64,000 bases of DNA from the NCBI GenBank assembly GCA_905178155.1, contig CAJINV010000026.1, forward strand, positions 204,289 through 268,288, read 5' to 3'. The position numbers and the translations under genes are program-made. Below, piece after piece: positions 44,001 through 54,800 of the stretch (within the stretch, counting starts at the first letter, position 1; each line of letters opens with the position of its first letter). A model generated the notes under the pieces. That model saw nothing but the letters and a program-made list of their open reading frames with translations. It was not told the DNA's origin and searched no databases. The DNA is from Amoebophrya sp. A120 (lineage: Eukaryota > Sar > Dinophyceae > Syndiniales > Amoebophryaceae).

Positions 44001-47000
44001 GCATTACAAATTCCGCACAGATTCAGCCGCTGTTTCATCCTTCCTCGCAAATTTGTCATGCGAGGCAGCTTGCTCGTTTGGATCTTGATGGTAGTTCTGC
44101 ATGACAAACCCCTGTAAAAAAGTTGAGAATGTAACGTTTGAGAACCCCATACCTTCACGAGCATTTTTGCTTTTTTTCTTCCGGCTGCTTTTCCGGGACA
44201 CGGGCTCGGCATCTTCCTCTCCGCCACTTCCTCCGCCGTCCTCTGGTGGTAGTTCCTCATCATCTGCTGCTTCGACGGCACCGCCGGGCTGCTGCTTGTC
44301 CGGTTGATCTTGGCCCGACGGCGTCACAGGGGCTGCCTCTCCTGCCGGCGGTTCCCGTTGCTCCACTGCACTTGGTTCGGCCGGTGCCGCGGCAGCTGCT
44401 GATGGCGGCGCGGCTTCTGCACGGGCGGCAGCCGGCGCAGAATTGTCCCCGTCACCTTGTTCTTCCGACTGTTCCTCGTCCTATCAGAAGGAAAAATCCC
44501 CCCGCCCCATATCGAAACGGAAACTTCTGTTGCTGGATTTGTGTACACAAATCAGCTTTGTATTGCAGTGAGGCACTACAAGCAAAGCCTCAGCCTGCGT
44601 AGGGGTGTTTTGTTGTAGGCACTTAGCATGACAGAGGCCTGCCATTTACGTGAAACAGCATCACAAATCGCCTCCATAAGGCGGCGGAATCTCTGGGCTT
44701 GCCTTCTTGCAAGACAGATGTGATTTGTGACCTCAAATCCGCAACACAAATTTTTGGAAACATTCTTTTTCGATATGGGGAGGGGGGATTTTTCCTCTTA
44801 ATACCTCCTTGGGCATACCAGCAGCCTTCGATCCCTTGCCCTTCCCGCCGCCTTTTGCGCCCGCTATGGTAGTGTCAGGACCGAAATCGACAAAGTTAAA
44901 ATAATTTGTGATGCATAAAGCGGATACCATTTGGCGTCTAGTTTTCAATTGGCGCATGACAAATTTGGGCAGAACCGAAATCCAGTTTGTAATTCTGTTT
45001 GGGTAAGGTAGACGCCTTTTTTCATGCTACTTTAGCAGGTCTATTTCTACCCCTCAACAGGCTTACAATCTGCCTCCCTTCCCTTCTCTGCAAGACAGGC
45101 ATTCTGTGGGTTGCATTTTATGCATCGCAAACTATTCCAACTTTGATGATTTCAATCCTGACGCCTTCATACCCGCCTTGGCGGTTGTATCCTTCTTCCC
45201 GGAGCCCCGCGCCGCTAGGCCGATCGCTCCTACGCCCAGCGCTGCCGTGCCCGCGACGGTGGCGACCTGGCCCACTTTGTCGTGCATATCCTCCTGCCCG
45301 TTCCAGGCGTCCAACACACCTTGAAAATTGTGATCGTCAGCGTTGTCCTCGTCCTGCCACCAATCGTATGCATTGCAAATATGTCTGGGTTTGGAAACTT
45401 GTGATGCTGGGTTGTGAATAGTGAATGCAGCTCTGTAATGCACAGCCAAGCATGTGAAATATTTGTGCGGCTTAGTGCTGCGTTTTTCCTATGACAATAA
45501 ACTGCGTTTCTGCATGACCAGCAAAGGGTATCTTTTTGGACACGCATCACAAGTTCTTCAGTCTGTCATGCCAGACAAGCATGACAAAGCTCGCATCCTC
45601 CCAGGCCCAGACAACATTATATTTGCGATTGATAACTCGTGCGCGTTATCGATAGTCCAGACGTCGTTATTCCACCAGTCCGTGATTCCCTCGTAGACCT
45701 CGCCCGGCATGTGCTCTTTTAGATTCGTAGCGTCCATCGCAGCATCCCAGGCTTTTTCTCCGGCTGCGTCCCAGGCCTGCTCGATGTGGTTGTATACGTC
45801 GTCGCCGAAACCTCCGATATCGAAACTCTGCCGCGCTCCTTGCTTGGCCATCTGCTTCGCGCGCGCGACCTCCGCTAGTTGTTCCTTTGCCCTGTTTCTT
45901 TGTTCGCGGTTCATGATCCGGCGCTCCTGCGCAGTCGTTTTTTGTTCTCCCGCCTGGTGTTTTCCTTTCTTCTGCAATTTCTGCAGCTTCTGCTGCTGCT
46001 CGGACTTCTTACGCGTCGATTTTTCTTCTTGCTGTGCGGTTTCTGCTTTGGTGGAAGCTGTAGCCATCTGCTTTTGTTCGTTGAGGGTCACTATCAAATG
46101 TAAAAATGTCTGGGTCTGGAAGATTCTGAGACTTGTCATGCACGTTTTGCATGAGCCCTGATGTCTGTGATGCATGCCCTAGCATCACAGATTTTTTGAG
46201 GGCTTCTTGATGCCTATTCCGCATGACAAATGCCCTCCCCGCGTAGCAAGCATTACGCTCCCTTTGCTGCTCAAGCAATACAAATTTTTTTCGAATCCAG
46301 GGACAGCATCACAAGTTCCAACCTTCCAGACCCAGACATTTTTCCAGTTGATAGTCACTCTGTGCGCAGCTTCGTGCTGGTTCAACTTCGCGCGGTCGAT
46401 TTTCGCTTCCGCTTCCCCGGTGCGTTGTTGTTCCGCTTGCTTGTGCTTGGCTGTGTCAACCAGAAGTTTTTCATTTTCCTCCTCCTTCTCCTGTAGTTCG
46501 ACTTCCAGCACGGACGAGGTGGACGGGGGAGGAGTCTTGTTCAACATCTCAGCAGGTTGTACTAGCAAAGACGAATCCAGGACTGGATATGAGGTGGATG
46601 TTGAAGCGGGACCACGACGAGGACTCTTGTTCAGCTCAACAGCATGCTGTCCCGAAGAAGGTGGCGCGGGTGGTCCTCGTAGCTCCTCTACTACCCCGTC
46701 GTTGGAAGAACGACTGGCTGCTTCTCCTTCGCGGATTTGTTCTGCGGATGCGCGACAATTAACGAAAAATGCGTTCGGCAAGAGCAGAAGTAGGAAAAGC
46801 AACAGTTTCACCGAGGGAGATGTGTAGGAAAGTGCAGCCTGTCCTCTTCCATTTCCGGAGAAAGTGCAGTTCTCGTGGGGGGACATCCTTCGCAGGTCGA
46901 ATTTTTTGTCAACGGGACTTGAGCACGGCGAATCGTCGGAAGGAGACGTTGCGGTGTTGCTACTGCAGTAGGCCTGCTCCTGCCCCGGCAAGAAATAACT

Positions 47001-47129
47001 CCCACGAAGAACGACGTTCATTTTTCTTTCCATCCCGCAGGCTTCCCCATCCGTCCTTTTTTTCTCACAAACTGATCGCCGCGGCTCGAAAAGGCGCTGT
47101 CGCACCGTCCCGCGAAGTGGGTCAAACAT
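41062..47129 (-). CDS. 1,387-residue acidic/Lys-rich membrane protein
   Basis: Eight exons (47129-46354, 46086-45635, 45361-45172, 44859-44804, 44477-44152, 43905-42298, 42101-41932, 41647-41062) sum to 4,164 nt. The ATG at 47129 gives MFDPLRGTVRQRL. A first hydrophobic helix (VKLLLFLLLLLPNAFFVNC) is near residue 110-130; a Gln/Lys/Glu coiled-coil part follows (KKSEQQQKLQKLQKKGKHQA); then Gly/Ala helix GTAALGVGAIGLAA; long Lys/Glu/Asp-rich low-complexity tracts (exon 6, about 536 codons); a second strong membrane helix FFIVAALLLIVFLLLGF that is split by an introner; and a Ser-rich Cys-containing C-terminus ending HSCEAWL. No family recognised. Two membrane helices enclosing a huge charged loop suggest a surface or endomembrane protein. 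Confidence 0.88.
41653..41931. mobile_element. introner, family F
   Basis: 279 bp, ends TATCCTGAGTAAAAACGTG/CGTTTTTACTCAGGATA. Direct repeat TCGCT at 41648-41652 and 41932-41936. Between exons 7 and 8 of the 41-47 kb gene. Confidence 0.95.
42107..42297. mobile_element. introner, diverged type
   Basis: 191 bp, ends TATGCATCGCAAACACTACG and TTTGCAAAAATGCGTA. Flanks TCAGG and AGCGG match poorly, but removal joins FFIVAA to LLLIVFLLLGF in frame, restoring a membrane helix. Confidence 0.8.
43911..44151. mobile_element. introner, family E
   Basis: 241 bp, left GGGATTCTCAACTGTTAC, right GTAACGTTTGAGAACCCC. Flanks TCTTC and CCTTC (one mismatch). Confidence 0.92.
44483..44803. mobile_element. introner, family B
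   Basis: 321 bp, flanks CGTCC and CCTCC (one mismatch). Removal joins GMPKE to EQSEEQGD. Confidence 0.9.
44865..45171. mobile_element. introner, family H
   Basis: 307 bp, the same length as the two family H copies in the b561 gene. Direct repeat CCCGC at 44860-44864 and 45172-45176. Confidence 0.93.
45367..45634. mobile_element. introner, family A variant
   Basis: 268 bp, right end carries an insertion (CAGACAACATTATATTTGCG). Flanks AATCG and ACTCG (one mismatch). Confidence 0.88.
46092..46353. mobile_element. introner, family A
   Basis: 262 bp, direct repeat GTCAC at 46087-46091 and 46354-46358. Between exons 1 and 2 of the 41-47 kb gene. Confidence 0.94.
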
Positions 47130-48809
47130 GGTGTGGTGTTAGTTTTTTTCACTTATTTACGGTTGAGTCTTATTGTTTGTAGAGATAATCCTGCAAGAGA
47201 TGCAAGGATTTATTCCCGAAGTGGAAGAAACCTTTTGCCTCTATCAAGCTCGTTCTGCTTTCCGAGCATGCCACTAGCTGTTCTCTCTTGTGGTATTTTT
47301 TCTCCTCTTCCCATGGTGATCAGAATCGACGCATCATCATACATGCAGCAAGTTTCTTGTTTAACCAAATAGAGAAAATTATTCCCAACGAGAGATGAAG
47401 CTGAGGCACTTGTTCCCGCCCGAATCGTGAAGCTACAAATATCGACAATTGTTCGATCACGTCGCTCTGTGCTGGACGATGACCAGCTATTCGCTCTTTT
47501 TCTCTCTCCTCGACTTGTCGTTCTGTATGCGAAGCTTGCGATCGGCTATATTCCAATGACGAGAACCAACAGTTTAGAGCGATCGAACCACGACAACCAT
47601 GTCAGTGACGCTTGTTCTACTCTAGGCTGTTGGCAAAGAATTCAGGAGTATCCATTCAACGATGTATGTCAAACAGTACCAGAAACGTTCCAGGCAGCTT
47701 TATTGTCTCCCTTCAAATTCTTCAACTCTGTCAGCTTTTCGAAAGTCCATAGTACTCACCTGTGCAGATGCATTTGCTGTATCAAATTCAAATCTACGTA
47801 TCGCGTCTAATATCAATCCATCCCAGTCGCCCGGTGTGCTAGTCCACACGGAAATGTTGCCAAAAGCAGAAGGAGCAACAAAGAATGCAGAAGTATTCAG
47901 TATAATCAGAAGTGGTCATGATGACACTGCATGCCCTTTCTTTGAGGGGTTCTTGCGAGGGTAGAACAGTTAGAAGTTGAGCCTGATGAATCTCCTCGTC
48001 TATTGCGTTAGTTCAGTACGGAAATGAAGTAAGTACTTTACTTAAAACCATCACTTTATTTGATAGTGAAATTTTATTGCGCTCCTGTTTGAACTTGAAG
48101 TTGAATTTTGTTGCGTTATCAGCTGCAAGATGGGCAAAAGTTTCTACCAATCCCTAATCCCCACCAGCAGTGGCAAAATTTGTGAAAAGTAGTACAAGGT
48201 GATTCAAGGTGACAATAAATTTGTGAAAATTAGTACCAGCAGTGGCAAAAACAAATGATCCAAGGTGAAAAGTAGTACAAGGATGTTGATGCGCAAGAAG
48301 CCTTTTCAATCCACTACAGCTGCAGAAACTACTTTGCAGCTTGAGTTTCATACGCCGGATAAAGCAAAATATATCAAGTGCTGATCGCGATTCGATTGAG
48401 AGTTCTGTTTTGATATCAAGAAATGCGCAACGTTTGAATCTGACCTGATGTTTGTTGTAGCCTGAAAAAAAAAGAAAGCGCGAAACACGACGGCGCAGCC
48501 ACCATAATTAAGTACAACCCCAGGCCGGTTTCACGAGCTGAGACCTTTGACAGAAAAAGCCAGCAATTTTCGAATGTAGCAATAATCTGAGACTGAGCAC
48601 AGATTATTGCTGGCGAGCCAGCAAAAGTTCTGTCACCTCACGGTCTAAGCTCGCACCATACGACTGAGAAATAAGGTAGATGACGCTTGAATTTTATACA
48701 ATATCTGCATCAGGAAGGAACTGAAACGCAAAGAAAAAAACCGTTGAAAAAAAAACGTCAATGCAGAAAAAAAAATTCTATCCGTTTCTGCACTTCCAGA
48801 CGTCTTTCA
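47130..48809. other. AT-rich spacer, no gene seen
   Basis: Lies between the start of the 41-47 kb gene and the stop of the IP3-receptor gene. AGTAGTACAAGG and CAGTGGCAAAA repeat around 48165-48290. Small ORFs unsupported. Confidence 0.45.
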
Positions 48810-51800
48810 CTACTTCCCTTCCGCACCCCCGCCCTCCTCCGCAGTTTGCTCTCCACCCTGCGCTGACAGCTGTTGGTCTTTCTGCAAGCACAAAGCCTTT
48901 TCCACTGGGAAGAACGACAGGTTATGAATTGCAAAAGCACCGCACTAGTAGTAAAAATTTTTTGCAGTCACGCATGTACAAATCTTTGTCTTAAGAGGTA
49001 TATCCGCATTACAAGTTTCAACTGTAATGCTGAGGTAATTATTTGTAATGCAATTTATACTAAGTACGATGCTTTTGCAATGCATATAAGTCATCAGTCG
49101 ACAGCATTTTGTACACTGTTTGCTCTGGGCCGGTGAACGTCGTGGGGTCTTTCGAAAGGACGTAGAACAGGAAAAACAAGTAGTCCCACAGATTGTGTTC
49201 GTGTTTGATGTGTTCCTCGAAGGTCTGTGTTTGTGTTGTACTAGAGGAACTCCTCTTGTTGTTTTGCTTGTTACTCGTGATACCACTGTCCACGCTGGAA
49301 GAAGTAGCCTTGGCCTCCTTCATCGCTCGAATTTCCCGGAGTCGATGCTCGATTTCGCCGTGCGAAATGTTGCAGATGAAGCAGTAGTTCTGTAGGTGGT
49401 CCTGTCGGCTGTTCGTTTCGTCGCGCAGAGCGCCAAAAGTGTCGATGATGATACCGAAGATAATGTTCATCAGAACCACTTCGATGATCACGTAGAACAA
49501 CACGTCAAATGCGAAGCGGTTGTGAAACTCGTCGGCATTGGAAATGGGCAGCGTCGGGCCGGGCACCATAATGTATCCAACGAAGAAAGTGTTAAGTACA
49601 GTTACACACTTGTTGTGAATTCCGCAACACAAATTTCCTCTGCATGAGAGAGAAAACTTGCAATGCAGAAAACATATAGGGAAAACACGTATGAAGCAAC
49701 GCTCTTATGCATATCCGGCATGACAAACGTGTCTGTCTTGCATGGCCTGCAACACAATGTGTGACTGTAACACTTACACTTTTTTTCTTGCATATAATGT
49801 CGTAGGTTGTCACGAAAAACCAGGACAGCATCTCCGGCGTATCAACTGCAAAAATCCCTGGATGTCTGGAAGAGTCAAGGCTTGTCATGCACATTTTGCC
49901 TGACCCGTGAGGTCTGTGATGCTGGCGCTAGCATCACTGATTTTTTGAGAGCTTCTTGATGCTAATTACGCATGAGAAATGCAAGCCCTCTCCGCGTGCC
50001 AAGAACTGACTCCTGATGCTGCTCATGCAACACAGATCGTTTTAGAATCCGCAGACAGCATTACAAGTTCCACTCTTCCAGACCCAGGCATATTTGCAAT
50101 CCATACGGCGCGTTGCTGGCCCAATTAGAAGATGACTCGGACCCGGAACTACTTGTCATGCTCGAGCTGCTACCGCCGCCTGTTGTTCCTGCAGTTCCCA
50201 TCAGCTGCCGCGCTGCTGCTGCACTACTATGCGTATATTCATTGTTAACCGTCGCGACAGCGTTGCTTGTCGCTGGCGGAGCAGCCAAAACCGCAGAAGA
50301 ACCCTTCCCACCCGCTACTTGCGGCAACGTCCCTTTGCCGCCGATACTACTCGCCGACGCGGTAGTGGCGGCTGCGCTTCCACTTGAGGTGGTAGCTGTT
50401 CCAAACCCCATCGCCCCGTCTGCGTCCGGAGACGAAATCGAGAACGCGAGATATTCCGTGCCGAACCCCAGCGGACTGTAGGCGGTCAGGGCGAAGGCGT
50501 AGAGCACGATGGCCATCATCAACCCCGTGAACATCAATTGCTTCATGGGGTTTAACACCGCCCGGAACAGGTTCCGCATCACCTCGTGCGTGAAAAACAC
50601 GTCGAAGAGCATGAAGGCGTAGTAGTGCAGCCCCCTTTGCGGATCGTTCTATCGCAAGAAAAAATTGTTTCACTGTGAACTTGTAATGCAGAAAATTAAA
50701 GACGGAACTATTTGTCTTGCTAGACCACCTGCAAGACATTGGATTTTCAAGCATCTCCCTTGGCAAGCGCGCATGACAAATTTTTAGCGTCATGTGCAAC
50801 AAACTTGTGATGCAGATCTTGCAAAATCATCACAATGAAACAGCTTTTTCATGGGACACGTTCGTGGTCAGCGCCAATATTGACAGAATGAACAACACCA
50901 GCGCCCGCAACAGCGGTTCCTGCTTCGTTATCGTGATCAGGGACTTGACAAAAATCTTCGGAGAGTTGGTCGCGAACGTGCCGGACTTTTTCTTCTCACT
51001 CAGCTCCTATGAAAGTGCACAACTCCCCCTCCCCCTCATTTGTATTGCATGAACAGCATTACAAGCGTCAACAAGGATACAGGTTTTGCATGACAAATTT
51101 GGACAGGAGTGTAGTGCCATTTGAATTGCCAGAACTTGTCATGCAGACAGTGCCAAGAGGCAAGGCGTTAATTAGCTATTTTGCATGATAAATGAGGGGG
51201 AGGGGAAGTTGTGTATTGTCATACCTCCCAGTAGTTCGCGAGAAGCGCCAAGAAAATCGCGAGAAAGGCGAACGTGATGGCGTGCGAGCCGACCAAGTTG
51301 TTTCCGACCAGAATTGCGAGGATGATGGCCGAAAGGATTTGAAAAATAGAGTGGAAAAACTTGCCATAAGAGATTCCGGCCGTCATTGAATTTTGCTTTC
51401 TTCTGGACGAGGCAGAAGCAACTCCTGAGTTTGTCTCTTCGCACCACTTCTCCGTCTCCTCGTCGAACGCAATCGGAAAGTACAGCATCGCCCGAATAGA
51501 CAGTCGCATGCCGGCGATCAAAAGACTCAGGAACCCGAGGTCCCGGACGATTTTATCCGGAAAAAGCGTCACCTCGAAGGGCTCGGACTCAAATGCGCTG
51601 TAGTGGTGGTAGTGGTTATCGCAAGAAAAAAGTGTTACAGTTACACATTGTCATGCAAGACTAGCAACAGAGACAACCTTTCTCATGCAGGAAATGCTTC
51701 GAAGCCTCGTTTCCTTCCTGTTTTCCCTTATGATCTTCGCATTACAAGTTTTCTCTGCCACACAGAGAAAATTTGTGATGCAGAAACTCCAACAAATGTG

Positions 51801-54800
51801 TAACTGTAACACTTTTTTCTCGTGATAGTGGTGCTCAGCCCCCGAACCAAAAAAAAGCGACCCGAAAAACCCGGTGTTTTCTGCGTACGCTTCTTCTTTC
51901 TCGCTCAACCTCGGTTCCGCGCGCACGAAGGACTTCGGGAAGAGAAGGGAAAAGAAGTTATCCACAATCACACCCGGTTATGCATTGCAAATGTATGATC
52001 TGGGTCTGGAGACGTGTGATGCTAATTTAGGATTTGTGGGGAAACTGCATTAGGAAGCCACGCGTGACAAGGTTCTGGGCTCCTTCGTGTTTCGCTTTCC
52101 GCATGACAAACTACATTTTTGTCTGACAGGCAAGAGGTTCTTTTCCTGCTCACGCATTACAGATTCAAGATTCATGTGAGACAAGCATGACAAACTTGCA
52201 CTCTTCCAGACCCAGACATATTTGCAATGCATATCGGTAAGTGAAACTGGTACGTCACTGGTGCGTTGCTGTATCCTCTTGTCCGGTTTAACGTGCAGAT
52301 CAAAACTAAGTTGATCACTAACGCGATCATCAAGCTCAGCCAGATCAGGAATTGCAGATTTTTCTGTTCGTTCCGGAAGAAGAAGTGTAACGGGTGGAAG
52401 TGTAAAAAATCCGCCGGCAATGACATCACCGGTAGGGGAATGTCCACCTTCAACGTCGAAAGCGACTGGGTAGCCTGGCATTCCCGCAGCACCCGTTTTC
52501 CGAAGTCGCACAGAAATTGCAGCTTCGTCTGCGGGTTCGTCACTGGGACGGAAGTGAGGAGCTCTCTCTTCGTAGATTGCAACGCGTACTTGCAAGCAAG
52601 GGGCTTGACGAAGAAGAGCCGGGAAATTTTGTTGTCCGCGTTTGAGAGACACACTTCGACTCCCGCGGTGAGGGAGAAGAAAAAATCATACGCCGTGTCG
52701 TAAAGCAAATCTATCGCGGTCGAAGAGGTGATTGCGGTTCCAGTTGCACCAGGAATAACCTCGTTGTCGCTACTAGTAGTTGAGGTCCCCGTTGGCGCCA
52801 CCGCGGCTAAGAAGTGTTCCGTCATCGGCTCTCGGTGGGATCCATCATGCAATGCAAATATCACTGCGTCTGGAGACTTGTGTTGCTGACACTGGCGTTG
52901 CAGATTGACTACTTGTAGAGCATAACAGCATGAGAAGTTTATATTTTTCGTAGATTGTTGTAATTGCGCAGTCATTGTCTTCATTCAGGAAACGCACGAG
53001 AAACTGACTTCTTGCAGCACGACAACAAATTGGCCCATCGTTTTCATGCATGACAGATCTTCCTGTCCTCTAGCTCTGGCATGACAAATCCAGATCCAGC
53101 AATATTTGCGATGCATATCCGATTCCAATGTACGTATTGGCGATCAGGTCCATGTATCAACTGTAAAAATGTCTGGGTCTGGAAGATCGCGAGATTTGTC
53201 ATGCTTGTCTGGCATGACCAAAAAGTTTGTGATGCGTGCCCAAGACGAGACCCTTTTGCCTGTCATGCAAAGGCGAGGTTTGTCATGCGAAAAACGCAAC
53301 CCAAAGAAGCGCAGATATTTCTCATGCTGCCTGTGCATTACAGAGCATTCACTATTCCCAACGCAGCATTACAAGTTTCCAGACCCAGACATTTTTGCAG
53401 TTGATACCATGTTCCGGAGCAAAATCACCAAGTCCAATATTGTGAGGAAAACTCCCCCCCCATATCAGAAAGGAAATCTGTGATGCTGTATTTGCATACA
53501 CAAGCCGCGTTGTAGTGCTAGAAGGCCAAGAGACGCAGTTGCGGCCTCGCTTGCAGGTAGTCTGTTATGCTGTTTTGCGCTTCCAGTTGCTCCCTGTCAT
53601 GCTGAAGATGCAAGGGCTTCCAACCCCAGCCAGTACCACAGTCCGCATCTCTTCGGTTCTAGCATGGCAACGTGATTTGTCATCACAAACTATGCTACAC
53701 AAATCCCCGTTTTGACATAGGGAGGGGAGATTTTTCATTTTGCTATCCAACGCCTCGCCAATGGACGTGCGCAGATCGTCATCGGAGGAGAAGGAGAGCT
53801 CCCCGTATATACATTGCAAATATGTCTGGGTCTGGATGAAACTTGTCATGCTAATGTTCGAATGAAACGGACACTGTATGGCGGAGCCGCGCATGACAGG
53901 TTTCTGGGTAGCAGCTACGTCTAGCGTTAATCGCATGACAAATGTCCTTTTTGCATGGCAAACACGTGGCGCTGTAGCGCAACAAACATGACAGACTTTT
54001 GTGCATTGCCGGCCGAGCATGACAAGTTTGCATTGTTCCAGACCCAGACATTTTCGCAGTTGATACAGTAGGCTTTCTTGCACTTCTCCACCTTCCACTT
54101 AACCAAGTCCAGGAGCTCTTCCTGGGTAGAAGTGGACGATGAAGAAGAGGATGCAACGCTGCTCGCGCTACTTGCCATGCTGACCTGCAACAGGTCTTCC
54201 AGCAAATTTCCGTCGTAGTCGCAGTTTTCTTGCAGAAATTTCACGTAGTGAAAGAAGATCCGCTTTTTCACCGTGATCGGATCCATATCAAATGCAAAAG
54301 TGTCTGGGTCTGGAACAAAGCAACTTGTCATGCCAAATCTAAATCATGTAAAAATCTGTGTTGCGTGATTACCCAAAGCTGTCTACTTTTGATCTAATCG
54401 AGAGGCAGTTTCTCATGCAGGATAAGCATGATAGAACTCTCACAGAGTCTGTCATGCTATGTCCTACATACCAGACCTCATCGGTCATGGAAAACCCGCA
54501 TGACAAACCTGGCAATCTTTCAGACCCAGACATTTTTGCAGTTGATAATCCAACCGGATCGCCAAGATCCGGACGGACACCGCGTCCGTCCGGATTTCTA
54601 TATCAAATGTAAAAATGTCTGGGTCTGGAAGATTCTAAACTTGTGATGCTGTCTCTGCATTCTAAAAAAATCTGTACTGCATGATCAGCAAGAGGGGTCC
54701 AGTTTGTGCTACATGGAGAGGGCATCTCTCATGCGGGATAGGCATCAGAAAGCCCACTAAAAATCTGTGATGCCAGGTCATCCATTACAGGCGTCCCGGG

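Noticed and set aside
43581-44001. Hydrophobic plus-strand ORFs (Phe/Leu/Ser-rich)
   Set aside because: They are the antisense of a Lys/Glu-rich exon of the 41-47 kb gene; Lys/Glu codons read backward as Phe/Leu/Ser.
53081-53483. ORFs containing VWVWK, MSGSGR or PDPDIFAF strings throughout the window
   Set aside because: These peptides are translations of the family A terminal repeats (TCTGGGTCTGG and its complement) running into flanking exons; they are not protein domains.
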